Shown here: positions 53,169 to 61,696 of the stretch, piece after piece | Numbering within the stretch: the stretch's first letter is position 1 | Layout: each line of letters opens with the position of its first letter | Origin: Sporosarcina luteola | GTDB taxonomy: Bacteria > Bacillota > Bacilli > Bacillales_A > Planococcaceae | Assembly (NCBI GenBank): GCA_014204635.1 | Contig: JACHLS010000004.1 | Coordinates: 310,001 to 374,000 of the forward strand | DNA: 64,000 bases | Direction: 5' to 3' | The notes under the pieces: model-generated | Told to the model about the DNA's origin: nothing | The model's database searches: none | Seen by the model: the letters and a program-made list of their open reading frames with translations, nothing else | Program-made: the position numbers and the translations under genes

Positions 53169-53810
53169 CTACTCCTCGTCCTTCCCGTTCCTCTCCTTCA
53201 TAAAATTACTCGACTCTTCCTCAACCCTTTGATCCAACCGTTTCTCTAGCTGCTTTCCAATAAACCATAGAAGAAATATGATGACACCGACGAATGCTGT
53301 CCGAAGGGGCTGCGTAAACAATGCTCGCAAATCATGTCCGATAAAACTCATTGTGAAGATCATGACAAATTTCCCGGACATGAGGACGAGCAAATAATGC
53401 TTCTTTTTCATATTCGAAAGGCCGGCCACCAAGTTGACAAGAGCAGACGGTGTAAATGGAAAGCAGATGAATAGAAATAAGGGGCCGAACCCGTTGCGTT
53501 CCACCCAATGGATCAATTGTTGCACTCGTGCATGTTTCGTCAGGAATCGGAAGAACCGTTTTCGTCCGAACTTCCGGATAATGAGAAACACCGTGTACGA
53601 TCCAATGACAGCTCCCGCCCAGGATAGTAAAAACCCATACCATAAACCATAGGCATTTACTATGGCTATCACGATTGCAAACAAAGGCAAGAACGGCAAA
53701 AATGCTTCGATGACCGGCAACAGGAGTCCAATCAGTGAACCAAGTAGTTTATATTGTTGTGCTATCGCTTCAAATTTGTCTAGATCCAGCCATTCTGGCA
53801 TTTCATCCAC
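53169..53810 (-). CDS. TVP38/TMEM64 family membrane protein
   Basis: 213 residues with the VTT/DedA-like core. LLPVIEAFLPFLPLFAIVIAIVNAYGLWYGFLLSWAGAVIGSYTVFLIIRKFGRKRFFRF carries the [F/Y]-x-x-x-R and Gly motifs, then FLFICFPFTPSALVNLVAGLSNM and a last helix VGVIIFLLWFIGKQLEKRL. DedA/VTT proteins are linked to lipid scrambling and membrane homeostasis. ATG follows GGTGTG with a weak ribosome site. It is upstream of addB on the same strand, across the repeat array. Confidence 0.88.
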   Translation of the reverse strand: MDEMPEWLDLDKFEAIAQQYKLLGSLIGLLLPVIEAFLPFLPLFAIVIAIVNAYGLWYGFLLSWAGAVIGSYTVFLIIRKFGRKRFFRFLTKHARVQQLIHWVERNGFGPLFLFICFPFTPSALVNLVAGLSNMKKKHYLLVLMSGKFVMIFTMSFIGHDLRALFTQPLRTAFVGVIIFLLWFIGKQLEKRLDQRVEEESSNFMKERNGKDEE

Positions 53811-53939
53811 ACCTCATCCGTTACAAATTATCTCGTTTCAGCTTTTTCGTTAATTAGTTGGACTTTTCTATAGAATACCACCAAAATAAAATTTTATAGT
53901 ATAATCGCTAGAATACGCTAGAGAAAAGGTGGCAACATA

Positions 53940-54662
53940 TTGAAAAATCAATTTCAAGCCGGACTAAAAGCCGGGACGAGCATCGCGATCGGTTATTTTC
54001 CCGTAGCATTGACATTCGGATTGCTCGCCAAAACGACAGGTCTCTCCCTAATGGAGGCGACTGCCATGAGCCTGTTCGTGTACGCGGGGGCGGCCCAATA
54101 CATATCATTAAGCATGCTCCAAGTCGGAGTCGATCCTATATTGATTGTCATGAATACATTTATCGTCAATATTCGTCACTTTCTTATGACGGCTTCACTC
54201 AATGAAAAGATGCATCGTGCCCCCAAATGGGTAAAGGCTGTTTATTCTTTCGGTATTACGGATGAGTCATTCTCTGTCATCGCTACACAAAAAGAGGACA
54301 AGATTTCCACGGCATTCGCGTTTGGAGTCTCCCTCATCGCGTACGGAAGCTGGGTCATCTTCACGGCGGTCGGCCATGTAATCGGAGCCAATCTCCCGGC
54401 GTTTATTCAAGCGGCCATGTCTATCGCGCTTTATGCCATGTTCGTCGGCCTGTTGGTCCCTTCAATGAAGGGGAATCGGAAAGTTGTCATGCTGGCAGGC
54501 ATCGCCGCCGCCATCCATTGCTTCTTTTATTTCACCCAGTTGTTGTCGACCGGCTGGGCAATTCTCGTTTCCACGCTGGCCTCTGCCATCATTGTGGAAA
54601 TATTATACGCGCGGCGCGGTAAAGCAGCCGCCAGTCTGTATCAAGGAAAGGAGGAGGAATGA
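53940..54662 (+). CDS. azlC: AzlC family branched-chain amino acid exporter subunit
   Basis: 240 residues, polytopic: AGTSIAIGYFPVALTFGLLAKTTGLSLMEATAMSLFVYAGAAQYISLSM, then NTFIVNIRHFLMTASL and FGITDESFSVIA. This is the AzlC large subunit pattern. With AzlD it exports branched-chain amino acids or analogues. The TTG start follows AAAGGTGG by 7 bases. The azlD ATG overlaps the stop by 4 bases. Confidence 0.93.
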   Translation: MKNQFQAGLKAGTSIAIGYFPVALTFGLLAKTTGLSLMEATAMSLFVYAGAAQYISLSMLQVGVDPILIVMNTFIVNIRHFLMTASLNEKMHRAPKWVKAVYSFGITDESFSVIATQKEDKISTAFAFGVSLIAYGSWVIFTAVGHVIGANLPAFIQAAMSIALYAMFVGLLVPSMKGNRKVVMLAGIAAAIHCFFYFTQLLSTGWAILVSTLASAIIVEILYARRGKAAASLYQGKEEE

Positions 54663-54970
54663 TGGGTGCCTGGTATTGGTGGATGCTTCTTGGCATGGCG
54701 CTTGTTACATATATTCCCCGCATGGTACCGCTCACGTTTCTGGATGGGAAGAAACTGCCCCCCATCGTTAGCGGCGTGTTAAGTAATATTCCGTACGCGG
54801 TGTTAGGCGCACTCATTTTCCCGGCGATTCTGTTCGTTCAGGAAGGAAACATTCTGTTTGGCGTCATCGGGGCGGCCACTGCATTTCTCATTGCGGTACT
54901 CGGTGGCGGCGTCATGTCTGTCGTCTTAGGGACGATCGCTGTTTTGGCAGTCTACAGCTTGTTCTTGTAA
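54659..54970 (+). CDS. azlD: AzlD family branched-chain amino acid exporter subunit
   Basis: 103 residues, three to four helices: WWMLLGMALVTYIPRMVPLTFLDGKKLPPIVSGVLSNIPYAVLGALIFPAIL, the AzlD signature with Y-x-P-R and L-x-x-I-P. It is the small partner of AzlC, and the ATGA overlap couples translation. A terminator follows at once, so azlCD is a two-gene operon. No Lrp/AzlB gene is nearby. Confidence 0.93.
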   Translation: MMGAWYWWMLLGMALVTYIPRMVPLTFLDGKKLPPIVSGVLSNIPYAVLGALIFPAILFVQEGNILFGVIGAATAFLIAVLGGGVMSVVLGTIAVLAVYSLFL

Positions 54971-54976
54971 TCAAAC

Positions 54977-55016
54977 CAAAAACCGCAAGCCGGATACTTG
55001 TCCGCTTGCGGTTTTA
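54977..55016. terminator. Bidirectional terminator between azlD and csbA
   Basis: AAACCGCAAGC (54980-54990) pairs with GCTTGCGGTTT (55004-55014), with U-runs on each side. Confidence 0.85.
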
Positions 55017-55283
55017 TCATTCCAAAGAATCCTTCTCCGATTGGTTGCGCCTTCTCGCCTTTTTAACCATTCGGGATGCCAATGAGAAGCCAACTGTTAA
55101 GGAAAGTGCATCCGCCGCATAAAGAAGCCAATTATGCGTATACCCTGCGTAGACGGAGGCGGCAATCAAAGCAAGCGTCAAGCTGAGTCCGACTATATGG
55201 TGAAACGTGACACGGGTAAAGAAGATCACGAGCAACCCTGGCAAGAAAAGAGCTAAAACAAGTTTTGTTCCAAGTGCTTCCAA
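55017..55283 (-). CDS. csbA: CsbA family membrane protein (DUF2198)
   Basis: 88 residues: LGTKLVLALFLPGLLVIFFTRVTFHHIVGLSLTLALIAASVYAGYTHNWLLYAADALSLTVGFSLA, matching CsbA (a SigB-controlled membrane protein in B. subtilis), then a basic tail. TTG at 55281-55283 has GGGGGAAG 5 bases upstream and is preferred over the GTG at 55301. It follows minJ by 23 bases. Function unknown. No SigB promoter is seen directly before it; it may read from minJ. Confidence 0.78.
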   Translation of the reverse strand: MEALGTKLVLALFLPGLLVIFFTRVTFHHIVGLSLTLALIAASVYAGYTHNWLLYAADALSLTVGFSLASRMVKKARRRNQSEKDSLE

Positions 55284-55306
55284 GCAACTTCCCCCTATCA
55301 CTAGAA

Positions 55307-56476
55307 TTAACGGACGACTAGCAAACCGAGTCGGTGATGATCATGCCGATAGAGAACCTGCTGCATGAGGCGAACCTCTCCATCCCGTCCAATCACTTGC
55401 AGCCTGCAATGAGCCGCATTCACCTGAATCGCATCATACAGTTCCTTTTCGTTCGTCACTTGTATGCCATTCACGGCGCGGATGCATTCTCCCGGCAGGA
55501 GTCCAAGCCGTTCTCCTGGTGATTCGGGGAGCACCCCTGCAATCATGACACCAGCCGAACGAGGGGCAGCCACGTAGATCCCTTTCCGTTCTTTTACCGC
55601 CGTCACAATAGACAGGATGATTCGGCAGAGAACGCCAATGCATAAGGCAGCCCATCCCAACACAGGCATCCAGATGGCACCAATGCCGATTGCGACGACA
55701 ACCACTCCTATTGCCAGGATAGCACGTCCCATTTTCGGGAAGACGATTTCAGGAAAAGATGTACGGACTATCTGCGAGAAGCCGATAATAACCGGAACAG
55801 GTACAAAACTGAAAGTAGCTGCACCGAGTGACAGTTGCGGCCAGTATGGCAAATGAGCCGATAACATATCCCCAGGTACTAGAAACACAACCGGCAGTAG
55901 CCAAAGCCGTTTCACTTTAAATACAGCTGCTTCCAATCCTCGATTCGTCGGTTCCAATAACGGAGAGGAGTAGCGAACAGCAAACCGTCTAATCAAATAC
56001 CCTTCCGAAATCAACAGCAATCCGGCAATGATGGCAACTGTCACAGCCAACCAGCCCGACAAGTCAACTTGATCCGGGTTCCAACCATAAAGAGCAAATC
56101 GGGATGGATCAAATTGCATGCCGTAGATGGCAAGCGCAGCTATTGCCGCGAAATAGACGGGTGACATCGCTTGATAATAAAAGAACAGCAGAGCTGCCAA
56201 AGATATGGCGATGAATAACACGAGCCATCCCCGGTCGACCGTCAGACCGACTCCAGACACGACGATTGATAACACGAGTGCAGGAAGCCAAGACTCGGAA
56301 ACAATGCGCCTCCACTCCGTCAGCCCTGGAAGAAGTCGAATATTAAAATGTTTCCGTTCCCGCTTTACTCTAAAATAGCCTAACCCTACAGCTGCTATCA
56401 AAGCCACCCAAAATAACGGATTCAAGAAGAAATAACCGATCGCCTTGCCGATATTCCACCAATCTTGTTCAGTCAC
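55307..56476 (-). CDS. minJ: Cell division topological determinant MinJ
   Basis: 389 residues: six or more membrane helices (about 10-285) and a C-terminal PDZ domain (about 305-389: GVMIAGVLPESPGERLGLLPGECIRAVNGIQVTNEKELYDAI). This matches MinJ (YvjD), which links DivIVA to MinCD at division sites and poles. GTG at 56474-56476, 6 bases after GGAAGGTG, is preferred to GTG at 56485. Neighbours csbA and ctpB fit the B. subtilis region. Confidence 0.88.
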   Translation of the reverse strand: MTEQDWWNIGKAIGYFFLNPLFWVALIAAVGLGYFRVKRERKHFNIRLLPGLTEWRRIVSESWLPALVLSIVVSGVGLTVDRGWLVLFIAISLAALLFFYYQAMSPVYFAAIAALAIYGMQFDPSRFALYGWNPDQVDLSGWLAVTVAIIAGLLLISEGYLIRRFAVRYSSPLLEPTNRGLEAAVFKVKRLWLLPVVFLVPGDMLSAHLPYWPQLSLGAATFSFVPVPVIIGFSQIVRTSFPEIVFPKMGRAILAIGVVVVAIGIGAIWMPVLGWAALCIGVLCRIILSIVTAVKERKGIYVAAPRSAGVMIAGVLPESPGERLGLLPGECIRAVNGIQVTNEKELYDAIQVNAAHCRLQVIGRDGEVRLMQQVLYRHDHHRLGLLVVR

Positions 56477-56597
56477 AGTCCACACCTTCCGTTCCCCTGC
56501 TACTATTTTGTCCTCTATTGTATCAAAAGAATGGACTCTGGTGTGAGATGCAGATCAAATTTTCATAGACTTGGTTCTCATGACCTGGCCCCAAGCA

Positions 56598-56637
56598 GGA
56601 AAAAACTCCTTGCAAGTGACAAGGAGTTTTTTCCTTT
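56598..56637. terminator. Bidirectional terminator between ctpB and minJ
   Basis: A perfect stem AAAAAACTCCTTG (56599-56611) with CAAGGAGTTTTTT, with runs of A and T on both sides. It is 12 bases from the ctpB stop. Confidence 0.88.
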
Positions 56638-56648
56638 TTCAATATAAT

Positions 56649-58082
56649 TTATTCCGTCAACACATGATGCATATAGCCGATAGCCATCTGAAGCTGAATG
56701 TCGTTGGAACGGTCTTTCCGGTAGTCCTCTGCACGTTCCCGCAATAGCGAAAAGAATTTTCGGTCCATGATATCTTCCGCATCGAGTTGGCCATCTTGCC
56801 GGAATTGCTGGACGGCAGCAGCTGTGGATTCATCAAAAAAACCATCTGTCCTGTCGACTTTATAGCCAAGTCCGCCAAGCAGACGTTGGGCATAAGCAAT
56901 GTCGTCATGATAATTTCCTGGCGAATAAATGTCTGTCACGATTCTGACGTGTTCCGTGAATAATTTATTCTGCTCCGCTGTCAGGTCGGCTTCCACGCCC
57001 GTACCATGGATCCATTGCTCTTTCGGCGTTAACCACTTATGGGTCGACAGCTTCATTTCTCCGCCATTGGACAAGTCCATCGTATCTTGGACGGTCCCCT
57101 TGCCAAAGCTTGTCGTTCCCGTAATGGTACCCCTTCTCAGATCCTTCAGCGCGCCGCTGAGCACCTCACTGGCCGAAGCGCTTCCTTTGTCTTGGAGCAG
57201 GACGATTGGCATTGTTTTAAGCTTCGGATCATACTGCTCAGATGGTTCTACAACGAGCGGCGTCAAATTCCCTTCGGCGTCCTGCATATAGGCGTACACC
57301 GTGTTATCTTCCAAAAGACTGCCCGCGATGGCTCCAACTGCCCGCAAGTAGCCGCCTGGGTTGCCGCGGACATCGATAATCAATCCTTTAGCCCCTTTTT
57401 TAATCAATTCATCTGTCGCGGCTTTCCATTCCTTAGCACTTTCATCTCCAAACATTGTGAGTGCTATGTACCCAAACGTTTCTCCCCGCTCCTCCATCAT
57501 GTCCGAACTGACCGTCTTGACCGGTATGACCTCACGCACAACTGTCAATTCTAAGTGCTTTGTCAACTCAGGACGGTAAATCGTCATCGTCATGGATGTT
57601 CCTTTCTTCCCTCGAATCAACCGGACGACATCCTGCAAAGTCATGCCTTCCAGACCTTCGCCATTAATGCGGACAATTTCATCGTACGGGAGCAGTCCCG
57701 CTTTCTCGGCAGGAGAGCCTTTCACTGGAGCCACGATAATGAATTTACCATTGGATCTGGTAATTTCTGCTCCAATCCCCACTCTTTCGCCTGCAAGGGA
57801 TTCCCTGTGAGACGCTGCCTCCTCTTTGGACAAATAGGTGGAGTATGGATCGTTAATGACATCCGCCATGCCACGCAACGCTCCTTCAATCAGCTTGTCC
57901 CCTTCCACTTGATAGACGGCGTTCTCTTGAATCAATTTGTACGCTTCGTCGATCACTGGAAAAGAACTCTTCTTGGGCTGTTCGGCCTGCTTTTTTTCCG
58001 TTCCGCAGCCGTCTAACACAAACAAGAGTCCTGCAGCAAACACCGCCATGATCATGAATAGAAAAAACCGGCTTTTTCGCAC
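56649..58082 (-). CDS. ctpB: S41 C-terminal processing peptidase (CtpB-like)
   Basis: 477 residues: lipoprotein-type start (lipobox LDGC, Cys near 26), PDZ domain (about 100-180; GIGAEITRSNGKFIIVAPVKGSPAEKAGLLPYDEIVRINGEGL), S41 protease with GKGTVQDTM (catalytic Lys in TTSFGKGT) and DKGSASASEVLSGAL (catalytic Ser). A C-terminal PG_binding_1 domain has AQRLLGGLGYKVDRTDGFFDEST. In B. subtilis CtpB cuts SpoIVFA and speeds SigK activation. GTG at 58080-58082 has GAAGGGGG upstream and lies just after the predicted SigE promoter, so the longer frame to 58139 is rejected. Confidence 0.92.
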   Translation of the reverse strand: MRKSRFFLFMIMAVFAAGLLFVLDGCGTEKKQAEQPKKSSFPVIDEAYKLIQENAVYQVEGDKLIEGALRGMADVINDPYSTYLSKEEAASHRESLAGERVGIGAEITRSNGKFIIVAPVKGSPAEKAGLLPYDEIVRINGEGLEGMTLQDVVRLIRGKKGTSMTMTIYRPELTKHLELTVVREVIPVKTVSSDMMEERGETFGYIALTMFGDESAKEWKAATDELIKKGAKGLIIDVRGNPGGYLRAVGAIAGSLLEDNTVYAYMQDAEGNLTPLVVEPSEQYDPKLKTMPIVLLQDKGSASASEVLSGALKDLRRGTITGTTSFGKGTVQDTMDLSNGGEMKLSTHKWLTPKEQWIHGTGVEADLTAEQNKLFTEHVRIVTDIYSPGNYHDDIAYAQRLLGGLGYKVDRTDGFFDESTAAAVQQFRQDGQLDAEDIMDRKFFSLLRERAEDYRKDRSNDIQLQMAIGYMHHVLTE

Positions 58083-58104
58083 GTCGTATCCCCCTTCCTC
58101 CATC

Positions 58105-58134
58105 AATATATGAAGGGGATGTACACAATACGAC
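58105..58134 (-). promoter_or_regulatory. Candidate SigE promoter of ctpB
   Basis: Reverse strand: GTCGTATT (58127-58134), 14-base spacer, CATATATT (58105-58112), close to the SigE consensus (GTCATATT, CATACAAT) with proper spacing. The predicted start lies about 15 bases before the ctpB GTG. Confidence 0.5.
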
Positions 58135-58154
58135 TGCAAAAAACCGGCTTTTTT

Positions 58155-58739
58155 TTAATCCATTGAATCCACAAGGTCGCGAATCATATTTTCATCCATC
58201 GGACCGACGATTTTCTGGGCGATGGTGCCGTCTGTTTGGATCATAAACGTTGTCGGCATGTAAAAGACCTGGTACTTGTCACTCACAACCCCTTCCTTAT
58301 CCATTGGGACTGGAAAGGTCAACCCGTACGAATCAATAAAATCCTCAACCCCCTTCACTCCAAGTTTTTCTCCAGTCGTCAGATTAACTGCTATAATTTC
58401 AACATTATCATCTTCGCTCTCGTTCTTATAGTAGTTTTGCATATGAGGCATTTCCGCTTTGCATGGCGGACACCAAGTTGCCCAAAAGTTTAGGATCACC
58501 TTTTTCCCTTTCAGCTCTGAAAGTCGGATGACCGTTCCATCCAGCGTCTCTAAACTGAAATCCGGGGCTAGATCCCCCTGCCCCAATCCTGTTTCCTCAT
58601 CTGTGCCAACGGTGGCAGTGTCAGCAACTGCAACATCGGTAATCGGCTTAGCGTCATTCATATTGGACCGGATCATGAAAACGACCATTGAACCGATTAC
58701 CAAGGCAGCAATCACATACCCCATTACTTTTTTGTTCAT
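58155..58739 (-). CDS. ResA-like thiol-disulfide oxidoreductase
   Basis: 194 residues: one N-terminal membrane anchor (about 5-24), then a TlpA/AhpC-type thioredoxin domain with FWATWCPPCKAEMPHMQNYY (C90-P-P-C93), GLGQGDLAPDFSLETLDGTVIRLSELKGKKVILN and GVEDFIDSYGLTFPVPMDKEG, FYMPTTFMI (cis-Pro loop). It reduces disulfides on the outer face of the membrane, as in cytochrome c maturation or spore cortex synthesis. The ATG overlaps the membrane protein gene before it by 4 bases. The nearby cccB is one possible target. Confidence 0.9.
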   Translation of the reverse strand: MNKKVMGYVIAALVIGSMVVFMIRSNMNDAKPITDVAVADTATVGTDEETGLGQGDLAPDFSLETLDGTVIRLSELKGKKVILNFWATWCPPCKAEMPHMQNYYKNESEDDNVEIIAVNLTTGEKLGVKGVEDFIDSYGLTFPVPMDKEGVVSDKYQVFYMPTTFMIQTDGTIAQKIVGPMDENMIRDLVDSMD

Positions 58740-59392
58740 GTTATTTCCTCCATCTTTCTCTTACTGTGTTCCCTTCGATAATCCAAAAGCATCCACAAGC
58801 TCACAATGAACCAAGTACTAAACAATGCACCGTTCCACAAACCGTCCGGCTGGAAGGAAGCCACAAATAAATGAACGGCCGCGAAGAGCAACGGCTCTTG
58901 ATTTCCAAGCGCGGTCTTCTTTGTTACTCGCCACACTGCCAGCAGAAGCATTGCCAAACATAAAAGAATGGTGGCCAATCTGGCATACAATTGGCCTTCA
59001 TTCAACGCAGCCATGACCACCTGGTAAATCGACTGCATGAATACAACACCGTACAATATGGAATCCAGTTGCTCCTTGCTTACTGTGCCTCTCCAATGAT
59101 TTACCCATAGCTTCCCATATACATAGGCAATTCCCAAGCAGAAGCCAAACAAGCCTCCGTTAAAGTAAATGATGGTCATCGGTGCATGAAGAATCATTGG
59201 TGCATGGGTCACAAGGACTGATAATTTCCAGATGATCAAAATGGTGAAAAACTGATCGGCCCATCTGTTTGCCAACTGTGCGTTAAAGAAGATCCGAACC
59301 AAACTATATGCCACTCCGAATGCCATGATGATAGCAATCCAAGATGAAGAAATTGTGAAGTTTCCGATCAAATAATACGTTGTCACGTTCAT
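58736..59392 (-). CDS. Polytopic membrane protein paired with the ResA-like protein
   Basis: 218 residues, six to seven helices (ISSSWIAIIMAFGVAYSLVRIFF; FTILIIWKLSVLVTHAPMIL; TIIYFNGGLFGFCLGIAYVYGKLW; LARLATILLCLAMLLLAVW; LFAAVHLFVASF; STWFIVSLWMLLDY). I do not recognise the family. The 4-base overlap (ATGA) with the ResA-like gene suggests the two work together, for example passing electrons across the membrane, but no Cys pair typical of CcdA is present. Its topology resembles Lgt-like proteins only loosely. Confidence 0.7.
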   Translation of the reverse strand: MNVTTYYLIGNFTISSSWIAIIMAFGVAYSLVRIFFNAQLANRWADQFFTILIIWKLSVLVTHAPMILHAPMTIIYFNGGLFGFCLGIAYVYGKLWVNHWRGTVSKEQLDSILYGVVFMQSIYQVVMAALNEGQLYARLATILLCLAMLLLAVWRVTKKTALGNQEPLLFAAVHLFVASFQPDGLWNGALFSTWFIVSLWMLLDYRREHSKRKMEEIT

Positions 59393-59457
59393 GTCAATTC
59401 CCCTTTACTGCTTCCATCGTATAGGGAAAATGATTCGGCGGCGACCTATTTGCTTAG

Positions 59458-59487
59458 AAAAAAACCCGCCTCCAAAGAGACGGATTT
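59458..59487 (-). terminator. Terminator after the M23 gene
   Basis: Reverse strand: CCGTCTC/GAGGCGGG stem with one mismatch, followed by TTTTTTTC. It is about 10 bases after the stop codon. Confidence 0.7.
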
Positions 59488-59497
59488 TCATATTTTA

Positions 59498-60781
59498 TTA
59501 AAAGGAAACGTAACGCAGTGGATTCACAGCACTCGGACCAGAAGCCGAGAAGCTGCCCACATGGATTTCGAAATGCAAATGCGGGCCGGTCGATGCTCCT
59601 GTCGTACCGATCGCGCCGACTTGTGTTCCTTTATCGATCACTTGACCGACATGCGCATCGATTCGAGACATATGTCCATATACCGTTGTCAAAATTTGTC
59701 CATCCGATGAATGGGTAATCATGACGCAATTGCCCAGTCCACCCATTTTACCAGCAAATGAGACGACCCCATCTGCAGCAGCAACAACTGGAGTACCGAT
59801 GGAATTGGCGATGTCCACACCTCTATGCTGTCTCTTCGTTCCGTAGATTGGATGCGTCCTCCAGCCAAAGGATGATGTGAATGTTCCGCTGGCAGGTCTT
59901 GTCCAGAATCCATCTGAAACCGGCGGAATTTTGGTTGAATTTGCGCGTGCCGCTTCTCTTGCTTTCCGTCTACGCTCTTCTTCCTTCCGGGCAATTTCCG
60001 CAATCCGTTTCTGTTCTGCCACTACTTTTTTCTCTAGTTCGGCTTCAATTTCAACCGTTTCGTGAAACTCCGCTTCGACTGCTTTCTTTTCTTTCGATAA
60101 ACGCTCTTCTTCTGCTTCCAGCTGATCTATAATCTTATGCTTCTCTTTTTTCTTGTCGAGAAGACGTGCTTTCAATTTTTCCAATTGCGCTTTGTTATCT
60201 TCAAGCTCTGCCAGTTTTTTCTCCACGAGCGCTTTCTCTTTCTCTAACTGCTCGATATCTTCTTTTTGACGTTTCATAATATCCCGATCTGCATCCATTA
60301 ATGTATTGACAGCGGAAAATCGGTCTATGAAATCAGCAAAACTATTGGCACCTAGTAAAACGTCGATATAGTTGACGTTCCCGCCTTTCGCCTGCATGGC
60401 GCGAACTCGTTCGCGCAATATTTCATCCCGCTCAGCGATTTTTTTCTCCAGATCCTTGATAGAAGCTTGCAATGCATCAATCTCGTCCTGTGTTTGGTTA
60501 ATTTTATCAATCACTTGGTTCATGTTGTCATTTGTTTCTTTGATTTCCCGATTTACTTTAGCTACTTGGTCCAAAAACTTCTGAATGTCATTGCGCGTCG
60601 ATTGAATCGCTTTATCTTTATTCTCAATCGTGGCATTCAAGTTCTTTTTCTTTTGCTCATTCAGTTTCTGCTCTTGTTTCAAATCTTTCAATGTGCTCGC
60701 CAATGCACCCGTTCCACCGAGAAGAGTGGAAAGAGCAAAAATGGCGATGAAGCTACCCACTACCCATTTACGTTTCAACAA
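59498..60781 (-). CDS. EnvC/PcsB-like coiled-coil M23 peptidase
   Basis: 427 residues: signal peptide (about 1-28, ends ALAS), long coiled coil (about 30-260) rich in K/E/Q heptads, then an M23 domain (about 300-427) with zinc ligands in GTKRQHRGVDIANS (H...D) and STGPHLHFEIHVG (HxH). All ligands seem present, so it may be an active endopeptidase and not a mere activator. It follows ftsX by 30 bases, and FtsEX is known to switch on a coiled-coil hydrolase or activator (CwlO, PcsB, EnvC). TTG at 60779-60781 is chosen with GGGGGA upstream; ATG at 60802 is the alternative. Confidence 0.88.
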   Translation of the reverse strand: MLKRKWVVGSFIAIFALSTLLGGTGALASTLKDLKQEQKLNEQKKKNLNATIENKDKAIQSTRNDIQKFLDQVAKVNREIKETNDNMNQVIDKINQTQDEIDALQASIKDLEKKIAERDEILRERVRAMQAKGGNVNYIDVLLGANSFADFIDRFSAVNTLMDADRDIMKRQKEDIEQLEKEKALVEKKLAELEDNKAQLEKLKARLLDKKKEKHKIIDQLEAEEERLSKEKKAVEAEFHETVEIEAELEKKVVAEQKRIAEIARKEEERRRKAREAARANSTKIPPVSDGFWTRPASGTFTSSFGWRTHPIYGTKRQHRGVDIANSIGTPVVAAADGVVSFAGKMGGLGNCVMITHSSDGQILTTVYGHMSRIDAHVGQVIDKGTQVGAIGTTGASTGPHLHFEIHVGSFSASGPSAVNPLRYVSF

Positions 60782-60811
60782 CTTCCGAGTTCCCCCTAAC
60801 ATTGAACTTTA

Positions 60812-61696
60812 TTAGATTTTCAAGAATTTGCGTACAGACATGAAGCTGCCCCACATGCCGATGAATACACCCATGAATAACAGCAGTCCATTCACTTGAA
60901 GAATGAAAGGCATCGCATGTAATAATTGGAACAATTCGTTTTGCAGTTTCGGCTCCCATTGTTCATAGAGTTCATAATAGGAGAAGGAGATCACCGCCAT
61001 CGGAATAATTGAACCAAGGACACCGAGCCAGATCCCTTCCAATACAAACGGGATGCGCACAAAGCTATTGGTCGCCCCTACTAACTTCATAATCTCGATT
61101 TCCCTTCCCCTTGCCACGATCGTCAACCGGATCGTGTTGGAGATGAGGAACATCGCCGTGAATAATAATGCCAAAATTAACACCATTCCAATATTGCGGC
61201 TCATGTTCAGCACCTTGAAAAGCTTCTCGACTTTCCCCTCGCCGTACACGACTTGGGATGTGTAGTCATATGTATCGATTTTCTTGGCAATCGACGCTGT
61301 ATCATGAGGATCTTTCGCTTTTACATATAAAGCATCTCCGAGTGGATTGCTTTGCTTATAGAGGCTTAGTTCATCCCCGAAAGACTTGATCATCTTGTCC
61401 AATTCTTCATCTCTCGAAGAATAGACGACTTCTTCGACACCCGAAGTGCTACGGACTTGTTTTTCAAGTTCTTTCACTGCCGCTTCATCTGCGGCGGGAT
61501 CTGCAATGACTTTGATTTCGACATCATTTTCAAGGTTGTCAGCCAATTGATTTAAGTTCATCATGATGACGATGAACACACCGACTAATAGAAGCGTAAC
61601 GGTAACAGCACTGACAGAAGCAAAGGTCATCCAGCTATTCCGACCAAGGCTTTTGAGGCTTTCTCTTAGATGCCTGCCCATCGTTCTAGCTTTCAT
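60812..61696 (-). CDS. ftsX: Cell division protein FtsX
   Basis: 294 residues: cytosolic RHLRESLKSLGRNSWMTFASVSAVTVTLLLVGVFIVIM (TM1), an extracellular domain (about 60-160, LADNLENDVEIKVIADPAADEAAVKELEKQV), then three TM helices with VLILALLFTAMFLISNTIRLTIVARGREIEIMKLVGAT, the FtsX signature. With FtsE it transmits ATP hydrolysis to a cell wall hydrolase. ATG at 61694-61696 overlaps ftsE by 11 bases and has GAAGGAG 9 bases upstream. Confidence 0.95.
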   Translation of the reverse strand: MKARTMGRHLRESLKSLGRNSWMTFASVSAVTVTLLLVGVFIVIMMNLNQLADNLENDVEIKVIADPAADEAAVKELEKQVRSTSGVEEVVYSSRDEELDKMIKSFGDELSLYKQSNPLGDALYVKAKDPHDTASIAKKIDTYDYTSQVVYGEGKVEKLFKVLNMSRNIGMVLILALLFTAMFLISNTIRLTIVARGREIEIMKLVGATNSFVRIPFVLEGIWLGVLGSIIPMAVISFSYYELYEQWEPKLQNELFQLLHAMPFILQVNGLLLFMGVFIGMWGSFMSVRKFLKI

